Source of the DNA: Varanus komodoensis | Lineage: Eukaryota > Chordata > Lepidosauria > Squamata > Varanidae | Assembly (NCBI RefSeq): GCF_004798865.1 | Contig: NW_025335587.1 | Span: 3,313,034 to 3,377,033 of the forward strand | Direction: 5' to 3' | Length of the DNA stretch: 64,000 nucleotides | Part shown: positions 36,486-47,960 of the stretch, piece by piece | Position numbering within the stretch: position 1 is the first letter of the stretch | How the letters are laid out: each line of letters starts with the position of its first letter | The notes under the pieces: generated by a model | The model's input: the letters and a program-made list of their open reading frames with translations, nothing else | Told to the model about the DNA's origin: nothing | Databases searched by the model: none | Made by a program: the position numbers and the translations under genes

Positions 36486-36849
36486 GAGTGCATGGCAATA
36501 TATAAGCACACAGGATGTTTTGAGCTGTCCAGTCCTATATGCAAAAGGATACTCTTGTTAGTTTCTTGCAGGAAAAAAACCCGAGTTCTGTGGGATCTGA
36601 AAGATGGATACATGTATAAGACACTTATTGGATGTTATGTCATTATAGTACACGATTTGGGGGAGAGGAGTCCAGTTGATGCAGCGATACCCTGCGTGGT
36701 ACAGTTGGGGTGGGTGAAGAACTGTAAACAGTGAAGTCTGAGCGAAAATGAAACGCTGAAAGTACGGACAGTGATCTATCACTAGTAAGCGAGTTGTAGT
36801 TCGGAGTTCGGCTTTACCTAAATACCCAAACTGCCCTCTCCTACGTGCC

Positions 36850-37700
36850 CACCTCTCCCAGATGCCTGTGTAGGGTTTCGCGCGGCGGGCTCCGGCTGGA
36901 GGTTCCCCAAAAGAAACGACGCCCTACGCTGTCCACCGCCATCCGCCCAAAGGAGCCCATCACGCGAGCCAACGGGGCTGCGAGGCGCCGCCGCTTTTAG
37001 CGCGCAGCCATGCGGTGGCCTGAGGAGGCTGGCCGGGCTTCGCGCTCGAGCCGCAGTGCAGTGCACTGCCTCTGGGGCCGGCCAGAGGGCGCTGCTTGCC
37101 GAAAGCTGAGGCGGCTTCGCAGCGAGCCAGTCCTGCTGTCGGGAACGGAGGGACGCGCGGGAGGCCGGGCAGGCGTCGTGCTGGCCTTTCCTTCGCTCGC
37201 CGCGTACAAGGCCCGCCCGGGAGCGGAGCGCTCGGCGCTTAGGGAGTCGCTCCGCCATGCAGGCCCGGGGGCGCCTGCTGCCTCCGCTGCCTTCTGAAGT
37301 GAGTAAGACGGCGGCCTCAGGTTTAGCGTCCCCGTTCCCTCCTCGCTTTCGATCCCTCTTCGTCGGGCCGCTGAGGCCGGGGCATCATTTTCCCAGGGCC
37401 CTATAGGGCGGCGTGAAGCTCCTGTGTTTGGGGGAGGGGGGCAGGGGCCGCTGCGAGGAGCCCGGGCAACGGGAGAGGCGGCGGCGGCAAGAGCCCTCGC
37501 TCCTCGGTGAGGTACGCGAAAGGGGTCTAGAAGGGGCTACGGACGCGACAGGCAGGAGCAACGTTTACTTCGGGAGGGGGAAACCTGGGAATTTGTCATC
37601 CTACAAGCAAGCGGAACTCCGTTTCGTAGTGACATGCGCTTCTGGGGCGCGGGGGGGGGGTGTCCCGGCCCTTCTGAGCTCGAGAAGAATAAGGTTGGCA
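36850..37700 (+). promoter_or_regulatory. ZFYVE9: CpG island promoter of ZFYVE9
   Basis: The most CpG-dense part of the window, with GC-rich sequence on both sides of the predicted first exon. No TATA box is seen. The long open frames on both strands (for example 36818-37258 minus and 37010-37297 plus) are alanine/arginine-rich and have no family resemblance, as expected from GC-rich composition. A poly-G run lies near 37650. Confidence 0.75.
37000..37298 (+). other. ZFYVE9: ZFYVE9 predicted non-coding exon 1 (5' end approximate)
   Basis: The exon ends at 37298 with the strong donor 'ctgaa|gtgagtaag' inside the CpG island. The 5' end is unknown and set only roughly. An ATG at 37257 (context gccATGc) opens a short frame that reads MQARGRLLPPLPSE up to the donor; joined to the predicted exon 2 it meets TGA after one more codon, so it would be an upstream ORF. 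The orientation fits ZFYVE9, the next gene on the plus strand. Confidence 0.55.
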
Positions 37701-37734
37701 GGAGCTTTTCGCCCAGGCTTATCTCTTTCTATGT

Positions 37735-37808
37735 TTGTCTGGCTTCTTCTCCTATTGTAAACCGCCCAGAGAGCTTCGGCTATTGGGCGGCATAGAAAAT
37801 AAATAAAC
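37735..37808 (+). repeat. L2/SINE 3' tail fragment
   Basis: 'ttgtaaaccgcccagagagc' and 'ttcggctattgggcggcata' followed by 'gaaaataaataaa' is the conserved 3' end shared by L2 LINEs and SINEs that borrow it. Only this tail is present, at the edge of the CpG island. Confidence 0.7.
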
Positions 37809-39374
37809 CACGAATTCTGTTGGAACAGATTCGTAAGAGCCTCCTTCCCTTTAATATAACTAGCCTGCCTTCTCAAAGAGTTTATGCCCCCCCTCCCGCT
37901 AGTTATAGTATCTTTCCCCTCCCAAGTTCTAGGATGCCAGAGAGAAGATCTGGCAACTCTCCTCAAAATAATCCCCTTTCACAGCAGCTAATTACTCTCA
38001 TAGTCTTTTCGGTTAATTAGTGCGACACCCTCACCCCCTACAGCCAGGTCCCTTGTAGGAGTCTACCTCCTTTGTCACATTCCTTGCTTGGTTTTACACT
38101 TAGGGATTCTTGCACATTCTTCATTCTTTTCCTGCTTGTTTACAAGCAGCTACAAATGTTTATAATCCAAGTTTCTTTTACTAGAACTTAGAGGAATTCT
38201 GTATGGTGTTAAAATGGCTTGTTTTGTGCTGAAGTACCTTGATTACTGCCTTGCATTGATTTGGCTTCATTTGTAACAAATGGCCTGCCTTCTAATAAAA
38301 TAATTTGAAATGTGTCATTGTTGCTGAAGGGGAGCACTTATCGGGAGGCAAGTTTATTTTAATCATGTTTCTGATTTTGCTTAATGAAATGACACTTATC
38401 TTGGTGATAAGATTGACTATCCAGGTTTCCAAACTATTTTTAATGCCTACAAATGTGGGTAAGTAGGTCTCTATGATGCATTACAAAAGGAGAACACTTG
38501 CTTACAATGTAACAGAGTTATTTTGATATTGAGATATTTTCATATAAGAAAAATGGCAATTGCCATGTGCTGAATTGGAAGCTTACATGAAGTCTGATTT
38601 CAGAATATTTTCATTAACATATTTTAGTAAGGTCAGGTTAAATACTAAAATTTCAAAGAAACTCTATAATGGTTTAGGTGGTGTTACTATTGATTTTACA
38701 CTATGAACCTGCTATGAATTTGTGTGTCTTGAGACTGAGGAAGAAATTCAAACAGCTTAGTAGAGTGAGTAAGGGAAACACAGAGGTCATACTAAAGGTT
38801 ATAAGGACAGCAGTTTGATTTTTTTTGTAGAGCATATATATTTAGAAGGACTGTAATGATTGATTTTTTAAAGTAACAAAGCAGAGATGTACAGCAATGG
38901 GTTTCAGGTTTGATGTCAAAAATTGTCAAGCTTGGTCTTACAAAATGGAAAAAACCCGCTTTATTGTTTGTTCAGCAGTGCAGTTATACAGTTGTTAGCA
39001 AGAGAATGGTTTTCTGATCTTACCTATTTTGAATAATTGTAATGCATTGATTTATAGTTTAGCAATACCAGCTCTCATTTAAAACAAAATTTAATGACCC
39101 AAATTTACCTGGGTAAAAAGTGTACTAGTTTGAGGTAGTTCAACCTAGTAGACACAAATGTTTAGATTTTGTATTCTGGCAGTTGTAGAGATGTACAGAT
39201 CTCAAAAAAAAAAAAAAAAAAGGGGATTTTCTCACATGGCGTCAACATTTTTGGGAATTCTATATCTAATTTTGGTACTGTTAAGAGGGACTTACCTCTG
39301 TGATGTGGAAGCTATTCACAGAAAAATAGTAGGTTACAATGGTTTTTCAATGAACTCTATAATACTTATCTGGA

Positions 39375-39428
39375 GTAACTAATTGAAGTCAATGGACTTA
39401 CTTCTGAGTAGATATGCATAAAATTCCA
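39375..39428. repeat. Palindromic repeat family A, partial copy
   Basis: 'gaagtcaatggacttacttc' followed by 'tgagtagatatgcataaaat' is the centre and right arm of family A. Confidence 0.55.
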
Positions 39429-40884
39429 CTAAGTGAAGGAGAGCTGATCAGTCAGTGTCCTTGTGTTTTGATTGGCTTTTTAAATAATAGTTCTATGCTT
39501 CCCTGTGACATTTATTTAAAAAATATACCATTCATTTTTATATAGGTTTTTCCTCAGGGCTCCCATGTAATGCTCATAAGGACCCTGATAGCTGCAGTAG
39601 GCTGTGGGTCCAATTCTGCAACTACCAGGGCTGTTATTCAGGCCTTTGTACAGAAGAGAGAGCCCTGAAGCTGCTTCAAATCCTGACATATATTCACAGC
39701 TTTTCTCTAGAGATAGTCATGGCTATTTCTAGGGAACTACAGAATATGTCTTGTGAGGTGTCTCTCAGTGGCCGCAGAGTTCCATAGAGATACAGTATTC
39801 AGAGCATTTTTGTTCTGTTGTGTCAGCTCAAGTGTACCCCAGTGTGTTTCAGGGCATATGTAGGGCCTTCTGGGTGAAACGGAACCATGGCAAAACAGTT
39901 TCTGGGAGGTGTAGAAGCAAAGGTGCCCAGGTGACTTCTCCCTCAGTTGTTGTCATCATCATCGTTGTCATCTTTTAAAAGTTTGAAATCCTGTTTTTAT
40001 TCATAACTTCTTCATCCATGAGGTAACATGAAGCCTAACATTAACTGATGATGAAGATGTACCTGGTGCCTGGTTACAAGGGCAAATGCTAAAGGGTAAC
40101 TAAATCAGTATTAGCATGCCCATGCTACAGATGGGGAAAGGATGCTGAATTGATGAGAGAGAGAACCTGTCAGAATAGAATTTGGCAGGCTTGATCCCCT
40201 CCAAAGTAGCTGACAGGCCTGCAAATATTACCCAATTCTATGAAAAGAAAGAAAATTAGTTCTAATTATTTTCTCTGTTTTGTTTTAGGCTTGGTTTTGT
40301 TTGGAACTGTGGCATTTTATTATTCTTATGGCTTATTGTAAATTAGCAGAGCAACTCAGAAATATATTCAGAAAATGAACAGATAAAAAGAACTAAGAGC
40401 ATACAGTACTTTAAAGTGCTTGAAATGCTTAATATTAATGATCTTGTTATAATCTTTGCAAGAATGATAGTGAGCCAGCTTAACTAAGTTACTACTTTGA
40501 AAGAACATTCTAAACTGTTTTGAGAATGGTTTCTTATATTTGTTTTTTACAATACTGTATATCTACACACGTACAGATTCTCTCTCCCTCATTCTCTCTC
40601 TTCCCCGCAGTACCTGTAGTTACTTTATTATTACTGTATTATCTTTATTACAATGCTGTATTGTATTTATGATGTTTTAGTGAATATGGAAGTGTTTCTT
40701 AAGTGTTTTATATGCATAAAAAGGTAAAATATATACATATACTAAGACAAACATTTGACTTACTCATGATCCAACTTAAGGGTGTTCTCAAGAATGGCAC
40801 TCGTTCCTGTACTACCTGTACATTGTTTTATGTAGTTATGAATGGTCCTGACTGAAGGGTTATCTTTTTGAATAATCCCTAACA

Positions 40885-41280
40885 ATTAGGGGTACAGTCC
40901 AGTGGGATGGCCATAACCCCTGCACCTGGAGGATTATATACTTCCTATGTAGGGCAGGAGGAACATGGAGACAAAGATCACTTCCATGCTCTTCCTGCTG
41001 TGCAAAGCAGCTAGATGGCTAAGTACAGCTGTCCAACTGTGATAATTTGGATGCTGAGGCACCCCAGGATACTTTGCATCTGGATATCTTGGCACTGGTT
41101 TCCATCCCTCCCCTTCTCTGGAGTCATGTTTATGACATTGGAGAAGTAGCTGGCAAGGTTCTTTCTGTACCTGTGGGTGGGTAGAGCTTCAAGCATGGAT
41201 TCTCAGCTCTGATGTCAGACATGGAGTTGGGATTATGAAAAATCCTCTGCCTCTGCCATACTGCAATCCTAAGGAGTAAC
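40885..41280 (+). repeat. Unnamed dispersed repeat, copy 2
   Basis: It aligns by eye with 17338-17725 in the same orientation over most of its length, and ends in a family A copy at 41261-41336 ('tgcaatcctaaggagtaacc'). No coding potential is evident. I do not recognise the family. Confidence 0.5.
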
Positions 41281-42526
41281 CTAGGTAAATGCAGTGGAAT
41301 TTACTTTTGAATAAATATGTGTAAGATTACATTGCTAGATGTATCCTAGGGTCAATTTGCCTCATCTTCCTTGATGTTATGTGGTTGTGACTGTCAAGGT
41401 CTGTGTCTATTATACTGGCATTTTTCAAGGTGCCTGTACAAAAGCAGCCTTGCAAACAAACACCTGACCATAGTTATTTAGCAATTTGTTACTTAAAAAT
41501 CAAACAACCCAATCATTGTAAAAAAAAAAAATCTCTCCCTCCTCACCTGAGGGCAATTCCTACTTACCACAGGTGATCAGAAAAGTGGATCTTTAGAAGC
41601 CTATGCAAAAGTGTTGAAAATACAGTGTCAGCTAGTTTTAACTTCATAATGCTAAATGGCTCCTGAGAGTTGGGTGCAAGCAGTGTCTGAGCATGTAGCA
41701 AGAGTGCTACATTTGAGAACCATTTTGAATATTGGATAAAGAATAATTGTCTAAAGCAGTTGGATATATAGATGAGGTAGATAGAGCTAAAGTAGGTAAC
41801 TTTGTCTTGTGTGCTGAATCACCATTTATTCCTTTAACAGAGATTTGTATTTGATAGTGTGATTGCAACCTTTCTGCATAGCTCATAATGTTGTGATTTT
41901 AAATTTGATAATATAGTTAAAATTCTAAAGGCCACACTCTGTATTTTTACCTAGCTTTCTGCTGCAACTCTTTACCTCCTCTTCAAAAGCTTCTAATAAG
42001 TTAGGTAGTCCTACAACACATCCAGATGACTTGCATTTAAAAAGGTAGATTGCAAGTACCTCTCCTATAAGAATTCCTTATTGGTTGCAAAGACAACCCT
42101 ATGAATCCCAGCCTTATATCATGCTGTACTATACAACCTTAATTCTTGACTATTATGTGTAAGAATGATACACAGATACTGCAATAAGTTCCAAACTTTA
42201 CACTTTCCAGATAAAATTACCAAAGTTCTTGTATTACATTGTGAACATTAGTTGATCCTTACAAAATGACTGGTATTTTATTTACCTTGTGGGTTTTGTT
42301 ATAACATAGCCAACTAAACAAAAACAAGAATAAAAAAACCTGAACAACATACAAATTGAGATTGTTCTATTTTTTTCAGTGGAATCAATCGCACACACAA
42401 TTCTTGGGTCTTTTCAAACTGTTAGATTGTATTCTGCATTGTAAGTCTCTTTTCCCCTGCCCCTCCCTTTCTGTTCACCAGTGTTTTTGTTCAAATATAT
42501 GTTGAGTATTCTGTGCTTAATTTAAA

Positions 42527-42734
42527 GCTGGTGTGGCATGGTGATTAGAGTGTGGGACTGGGGAGATCTGAGTTTTAGTCCCCATTCATCTGTGAAACTC
42601 TTTGGGTACATTGGGTCATTCATTTACTGTCAGTGTAACCTACCTCATAGGGTTATTGTGAAGATAAAATGGAGCTATGTAGGCCACCCTGGGTTCTTCT
42701 CAAGAGGAAAAGAGGTGCCATGTAATAATAATAG
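42527..42734 (+). mobile_element. tRNA-derived SINE (plus)
   Basis: The head 'gctggtgtggcatggtgatt' and 'agagtgtgggactggggaga' (A box), the B-box side 'gagttttagtccccattc', the centre 'cagtgtaacctacctcatag', and the 3' end 'gtaggccaccctgggttct' followed by 'gccatgtaataataatag' mark a nearly full-length copy. Confidence 0.85.
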
Positions 42735-43584
42735 TTAACTTGGACATGGAATACAAGAACATATTGTAGAAAAGGGATCTAATTGTGACATTTCCCCCCA
42801 AAATGTATTTATATATAATTCTACCGTAATAATTGAAATATGGTAATATACTTCTAACAATTAAGTATTGGATTTTTATCCCTTCTGTTTTCAGAAATAA
42901 AACCTCACCAGTAACAGTTATGTTTTAAGATTATACTAGATATAAGTTGTGGTCAGAGAACTGCAAGACTGGCAAGAAAGATAAATGTTAAAAATAATTG
43001 TTTAAGAAACTTGTTATGTAGAAAAAAATAAAGGAGACTGCTCAAGTAGTCATTTCAATACTACTATGTTCTGAAAGATAAATACATTAATCTTTTATGA
43101 ATCTTAATTTTCATGTTAGAGCTAAATGACAGGAGTAAAGTGAAATTTAAGAGAGTAGCAATCTAGTCCTATGAATAGTCATGTTGCTGGAACATGATGA
43201 GGATCAGGCTTAAAAGTTCTATTGATATATTAAGGAATAAAAGTTGCTAGCAACTTCTGAGCTTGTTCCATTGACATGTCTAGTACATGTATTGCAAGAA
43301 TATTTCAGTGTAGTATGTCAAAAGCTTCTGGAACATCCTAGGAGACAAACTGTCAGAACCATGTGATGCAGTTTTAACTGCTAGTAAAGTAGTCCAGGCA
43401 AAATACCTGGCTGCCCATTGTGGCAAGATACTTCCTGTGACCTAAAATAACATGATATATAATTATAATTAATCATAGTAAGTATATGGGAAAATTGTTG
43501 AGTCAGGTGTTCTATGACCTAGTCAGAGGATTTGTATCCTGCTGTTGTAAAATTGTGCGCACAGTAACTCACAGCATATTCAAA

Positions 43585-43990
43585 GTAACCACATCATATA
43601 TTATTATTTATTACATTTCTGTACTGTCTGTAGGCAAAACTCTTTGGGCAGTTTACAACAGGATATAAAAACAAACAAAAACCACAATACATAAAACAGC
43701 ATTTAAAACATTTAAAATTAATTAAAATATTTAAATATAATAGAAAAGGCCTGCCAAGAAGGAAGAAAAAAAGGTACCTGGATAAACCCATCAGAGAATC
43801 ATCTCCCTGGATGATCAGGGAGATCTTTTAAAAGCCTCCCCAATGAGGGCTGTCTTAACTTGACATTGAAAAGATGGCAGATTTGGCACCAGATAGGCAA
43901 TAGCAGGGAGGATGTTCCAAAGGTGGGGGGCCACGGTGAAAAAGGCCCTCCCCCAGTTGCCATCCTCCAAGCCTTTTAAAGGGTTGGCAT
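43585..43990 (-). mobile_element. L2-type LINE 3' end (minus)
   Basis: The reversed tail 'attatttattacatttctgt' is followed by 'tctttgggcagtttacaaca', an A-rich stretch, and the end of the coding part reversed ('gcagggaggatgttccaaag', 'ccacggtgaaaaaggccctc'). This is the common L2 3' region of reptiles. Confidence 0.75.
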
Positions 43991-44689
43991 TCATAGGAAG
44001 GCCTAGATTGCTTAGTTATTGAATACCATAATTTTTATTCTATTATTTTAAAGCAACTGTTTTACCATCCTTACATGTATTGATCCTGATTTTTTTCTCA
44101 ATATCCAGTTTCCAATATCTTATTAAAAATTCTTAGAAGCCACCGAAATCAGGTGCAAGAAGCTGTAAAGGCTGTGTGATTTTTCTTGCTGTGACTGCAA
44201 GTCAGGTTAAAAAAAGTTGAAAGTTGGTTTTGCTGTCTGTTCTTCACATGACATAATACAAAGTAAATACCCACATAAGGTTCATTCTATCACAAAGAGC
44301 AGAATTGATAGCACTAACCAGAGACTGTGAACTGGTAAAAGATAAAACAGGGAATTTATACAGATCCCAATCATGGATTTAAAATAGGCAGATGATTTGA
44401 GGCAATTATACAAACAAAGAAGACTTCTCATCTCAAACATTCACATTTAGAAACATCTTTACGTAGGTGCATTATTAATAATTAGAATGGTTAGCTGTGT
44501 TTAAATCCATGGCTTAACAGATTAAAAACATAGGGGAGAAGGACCAAGTGGCTGAGTTGCTAAACCAGCAGTGGTTTCTGCTTCTCAGGATACCATTGTC
44601 CTTTTCAGTATAGCCTCGAAACACTAGACATTAAACAGGAAACATTGGAGACTTGGCACAGAACACAGAAAAGGGCAATTCAATAAACT

Positions 44690-44791
44690 TACCAGCCCAA
44701 CAGGCCGAATTGCAGTTGGTTCAAAATAGAACTGTCAGCTTGCTGACTGGGACTGGTAGATGGGAACACATCACACTGGTCTTACACCAGA
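44690..44791 (+). mobile_element. L2-type LINE, left part, split by Tc1 (plus)
   Basis: Plus-strand translation gives 'ELQLVQNRTVSLLTGTGRW' then 'EHITLVLHQI', the L2 RT C-terminal block (usual form KLQLVQNAAARLLTGT...HITPVL). The frame is cut by the Tc1 element at 44792 and resumes with H-W-L beyond it at 46427. Confidence 0.85.
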
Positions 44792-44793
44792 TA

Positions 44794-46424
44794 CAGTATA
44801 TCACAGGAGTACACCCTTCACATTTTGTAAATATTTTATTATATCTTTTCATGTGACAACCCTGAAGAAATGACACTTTGCTACAATGTAAAGTAGTGAG
44901 TATACAGCTTGTATAACAGTGTAAATTTGCTGTCCCCTCAAAATAACTCGACACACAGCCATTAATGTCTAAACCGCTGGCAACAAAAGTGAGTACACCC
45001 CTAAGTGAAACTGTCCAAATTGGGCATTATTAGCCATTTTCTCTCCCCGGAGTCATGTGACGTTAGTGTTACAAGGTCTCAGGTGTGAATGGGGAGCAGG
45101 TGTGTTAAATTTGGTGTTATTGCTCTCACTCTCTCAAACTGATCACTGGAAGTTCAACATGGCACCTCATGGCAAAGAACTCTCTGAGGATCTGAAAAAA
45201 AGAACTGTTGCTCTACATAAAGATGGCCTAGGCTATAAGAAGATTGCCAAGATCCTGAAACTGAGCTGCAGCACGGTGGCCAAGACCATACAGCGGTTTA
45301 ACAGGACAGGTTCCACTCAGAACAGGCCTCACCATGGTCGACCAAAGAAGTTGAGTGCATGTGCCCGGCGTCATTTCCAGAGGTTGGCTTTGGGAAATAG
45401 ATGTATGAGTGCTGCCAGCATTGCTGTAGAGGTTGAAGGGGTGGTGGGTCAGCCTGTCAGTGCTCAGAGCATACGCCGCACACTGCATCAAATTGGTCTG
45501 CAGGGCTGTCGTCCCAGAAGGAAGCCTCTTCTAAAGATGATGCACAAGAAAGCCCCCAAACAGTTTGCTGAAGACAAGCAGACTAAGGACATGGATTAGT
45601 GGAACCATGTCCTGTGGTCTGATGAGACCAAGATAAACTTATTTGGTTCAGATGGTGTCAAGTGTGTGTGGCAACAACCAGGTGAGGAGTACAAAGACAA
45701 GTGTGTCTTGCCGACAGTCAAGCATGGTGGTGGGAGTGTCATGGTCTGGGGCTGCATGAGTGCTGCCGGTACTGGGGAGCTACAGTTCATTGAGGGAACC
45801 ATGAATGCCAACATGTACTGTGACATACTGAAGCAGAGCATGATCCCCTCCCTTCAGAGACTGGGCCACAGGGTAGTATTCCAACATGATAACGACCCCA
45901 AACACACCTCCAAGACGACCACTGCCTTGCTAAAGAAACTGAGGGTAAAGGTGATGGACTGGCCAAGCATGTCTCCAGACCTAAACCCTATCGAGCCTCT
46001 GTGGGGCATCCTGAAACAGAAGGTGGAGGAGCGCAAGGTCTCTAACATCCACCAGCTCCGTGCTGTCGTCATGGAGGAGTGGAAGAGACTCCAGTGGCAA
46101 CCTGTGAAGCTCTGGTGAACTCCTTGCCCAAGAGGGTTAAGGCAGTGCTGGAAAATAATGGTGGCCACACAAAATATTGACACTTTGGGCCCAATTTGGA
46201 CAGTTTCACTTAGGGGTGTACTCACTTTTGTTGCCAGTGGTTTAGACATTAATGGCTGTGTGTTGAGTTATTTTGAGGGGACAGCAAATTTACACTGTTA
46301 TACAAGCTGTATACTCACTACTTTACATTGTAGCAAAGTGTCATTTCTTCAGGGTTGTCACATGAAAAGATATAATACAATATTTACAAAATGTGAGGGG
46401 TGTACTCACTTCTGTGATATACTG
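44794..46424 (+). mobile_element. Tc1-type DNA transposon, nearly intact
   Basis: A 1631-bp element with long inverted ends: 44794-45025 (232 bp) and 46189-46424 (236 bp). By eye they differ at about four bases plus one 4-base gap. Outer tips read CAGTATATCACAG. TA flanks both ends (44792-44793 and 46425-46426), the Tc1/mariner target. Between the ends lies a transposase gene with one stop and one frameshift. The element interrupts an L2 LINE in ZFYVE9 intron 1. The sequence closely resembles, from memory, the Tc1 type widespread in teleost fishes and frogs. Confidence 0.95.
45159..46180 (+). pseudogene. Tc1-type transposase, broken by one stop codon and one frameshift
   Basis: The frame starts with MAPHGKELSEDLKKRTVALH (45159). 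Two N-terminal helix-turn-helix units follow ('GYKKIAKILKLSCSTVAKTI' and the region around 'SAASIAVEVEGVVGQPVSAQ'), with a GRPKK AT-hook-like stretch between them. The catalytic domain shows the DD34E triad: D in 'WSDETK', D in 'FQHDNDPKHT' and E in 'DLNPIE', with 34 residues between the last two. One in-frame TAG lies at 45597-45599 where the family has Tyr. A single-base loss near 46086 shifts the last 30 or so residues, ending at TGA 46178-46180. With both counted the length is about 340 residues, the family norm. 'NPIEPLW' replaces the usual NPIEHLW. Confidence 0.93.
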
Positions 46425-46426
46425 TA

Positions 46427-46820
46427 CACTGGCTATCAAATTAGAAGTCTAGGCCTGATTTAAGGTGCTGATGTAGGGCCTGGATAGCTAAAGGAGCATC
46501 TCCTTCTGTATGACCCTGCATGAAGATTATCTTCAGAGGTCCTTCTCTGAGAACATTCCTTGAAAGAAGTTAGGAGGGCTTGTTACAAGGAGAAGTGCCT
46601 TTACTGCAGTAGTGCCCCAATTGTGGAAGCCTCTGTTCAGAGCTGTGCACCTGGCACAGATGCTTTATTTGTTCTGGCACCAGGCCTAAACCTTTTTATT
46701 TGCCCAGTTTTTAAATTGTTTGACAGCATTTTTAATGGTTGTATTTAATATCAAGTATTGGCACTATGGGATGCCTTGAGATTCTTTGGAATAAATGATG
46801 GTACAGAAAAGCCTTCAATA
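46427..46820 (+). mobile_element. L2-type LINE, right part, split by Tc1 (plus)
   Basis: It begins 'cactggctatcaaattagaa' (H-W-L-S, the continuation of the block before the Tc1). The decayed RT tail 'gccccaattgtggaagcctc' lies near 46610, and the 3' UTR with 'gggatgccttgagattcttt' ends in 'caataaataaaa' near 46820. Confidence 0.8.
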
Positions 46821-47049
46821 AATAAAATGCCAGACAGAAACTTGTTAACTAGGTGTCAGAAAACTCTTAGAAATGGCATGAAATGAATCTCATTTAGGTA
46901 GCCTTCTTAGGCCTAAATGCAACTGCAGGGGAGGGTGTCTCCTACAGCCCAGCCACTTGCATCTCTGTCACTGGTGGAACACAAAAAAGTGTTTCCCCTG
47001 TAAATCTTGGGAAGCAGGCAGGCTTAGATAGGAGAGGCAAGATTCTTCA

Positions 47050-47175
47050 GGTTTCCAGGGCCCAAGCTATTTAGTCTTTAAAAGTGATAGCCAGCACTTT
47101 GATTTTACCTGGATATTAGGTGGAAGCCAGTGCAGCTGTTGTAATCTGGGTGTCACATGTTATGACCAATGCCTT
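47050..47175 (-). mobile_element. L2-type LINE internal fragment (minus)
   Basis: 'gccagcactttgattttacc' and 'ggaagccagtgcagctgttg' are the reversed, well-known L2 stretch from the 3' part of its coding region. About 125 bp. Confidence 0.7.
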
Positions 47176-47177
47176 AT

Positions 47178-47265
47178 GGCAGCCCTCCCTAATTTGATTC
47201 CCTCCAGATGTGTTGGACTACAGTGCATCTGCAGGGCACCAGGTGGGGGAAGACTGCTCTGGTTT
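47178..47265. repeat. Palindromic repeat family B, partial copy
   Basis: 'tccagatgtgttggactaca' followed by 'gggcaccaggtgggggaaga' are the left arm and flank of family B; the right arm is missing. Confidence 0.5.
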
Positions 47266-47439
47266 GTTTGTAAGGAAGATTGTAAGAGAACTGTTCCCAG
47301 CAGAGCATACTTTATCCTTTAATTCAGCAGTAAAACCATTTGAGGCTGACAATATCAATTATAAACAGGTGAAGCAAATTCCTGTCAATAGGACATAATT
47401 ATCAATATTTAGGGTTGCTTCCTAGTTGCAAGTGAGTGT

Positions 47440-47960
47440 GTGAGTGTAGTAGAGCTGGACAAGGTGTAGGAAAGGGCAACAAAAATGATAAAGGGACTAG
47501 AAAGCTCTCCTATGAGGAAAGGTTACAAATGTTGGGCCTATCTAGCTTAGGAAAAATTAAGTAAAGAAGGCATGCTATGGAAAAGGTGGATAGAGAGAAG
47601 TTTTTCCCTGCTTTTTCCTAGAAGCTGGGGTCATCCCATGAAGCTGAATGGTGGGGGATTCAGGAGAGAAAAGGAAGAACTTTACATAATACTATTTAAA
47701 TTCTGGAGCTTGCTGCCCCCCCCCCCCCCGATGTAGTGATAGCCACAAACATGGATAACTTTAAATGGAGTTAAAGAGATTCATGGAGGATAAGGTTATC
47801 ACTACTAGTTAAATGGCTAAATATAAGTGTTATGCCAGTTAATGGGGTATACTCATTACTAACTTGTAGGCTTTCAGGGGCAGTTGGTGGCAACTGTGTG
47901 AACAGAATGTTGAACTAGAAAGGGTTTTAGTATGATCTAGCATGGTCTTATGGTTTATAT
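47440..47960 (+). mobile_element. CR1/L3-like LINE 3' fragment (plus)
   Basis: The line 'cctatgaggaaaggttacaa' followed by 'tgttgggcctatctagctta' and, later, 'tggataactttaaatggagt' and 'ttcatggaggataaggttat' match the C-terminal part of the CR1-clade RT and its 3' UTR. The orientation is opposite to the other CR1 copies here, and it is more diverged. A C homopolymer lies at about 47706-47720. Confidence 0.6.

Larger units (their letters stand above)
23961..36850. other. BTF3L4-ZFYVE9 intergenic region
   Basis: No coding exon is recognised. The named repeats inside it are listed separately: CR1 at 25147, Sauria SINE at 26666, microsatellite and gap at 28353, CR1 mosaic at 29900-33060, SINEs at 34428 and 36101, and palindromic repeats. 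Stretches 24000-25140, 25350-26560, 27310-28350 and 34700-36100 are AT-rich and hold nothing I can name. Confidence 0.6.

Noticed and set aside
36818-37297. Long open frames on both strands in the CpG island (146 and 95 codons)
   Set aside because: They are Ala/Arg/Pro-rich, overlap each other on opposite strands and match nothing known. GC-rich sequence has few stop codons by chance.
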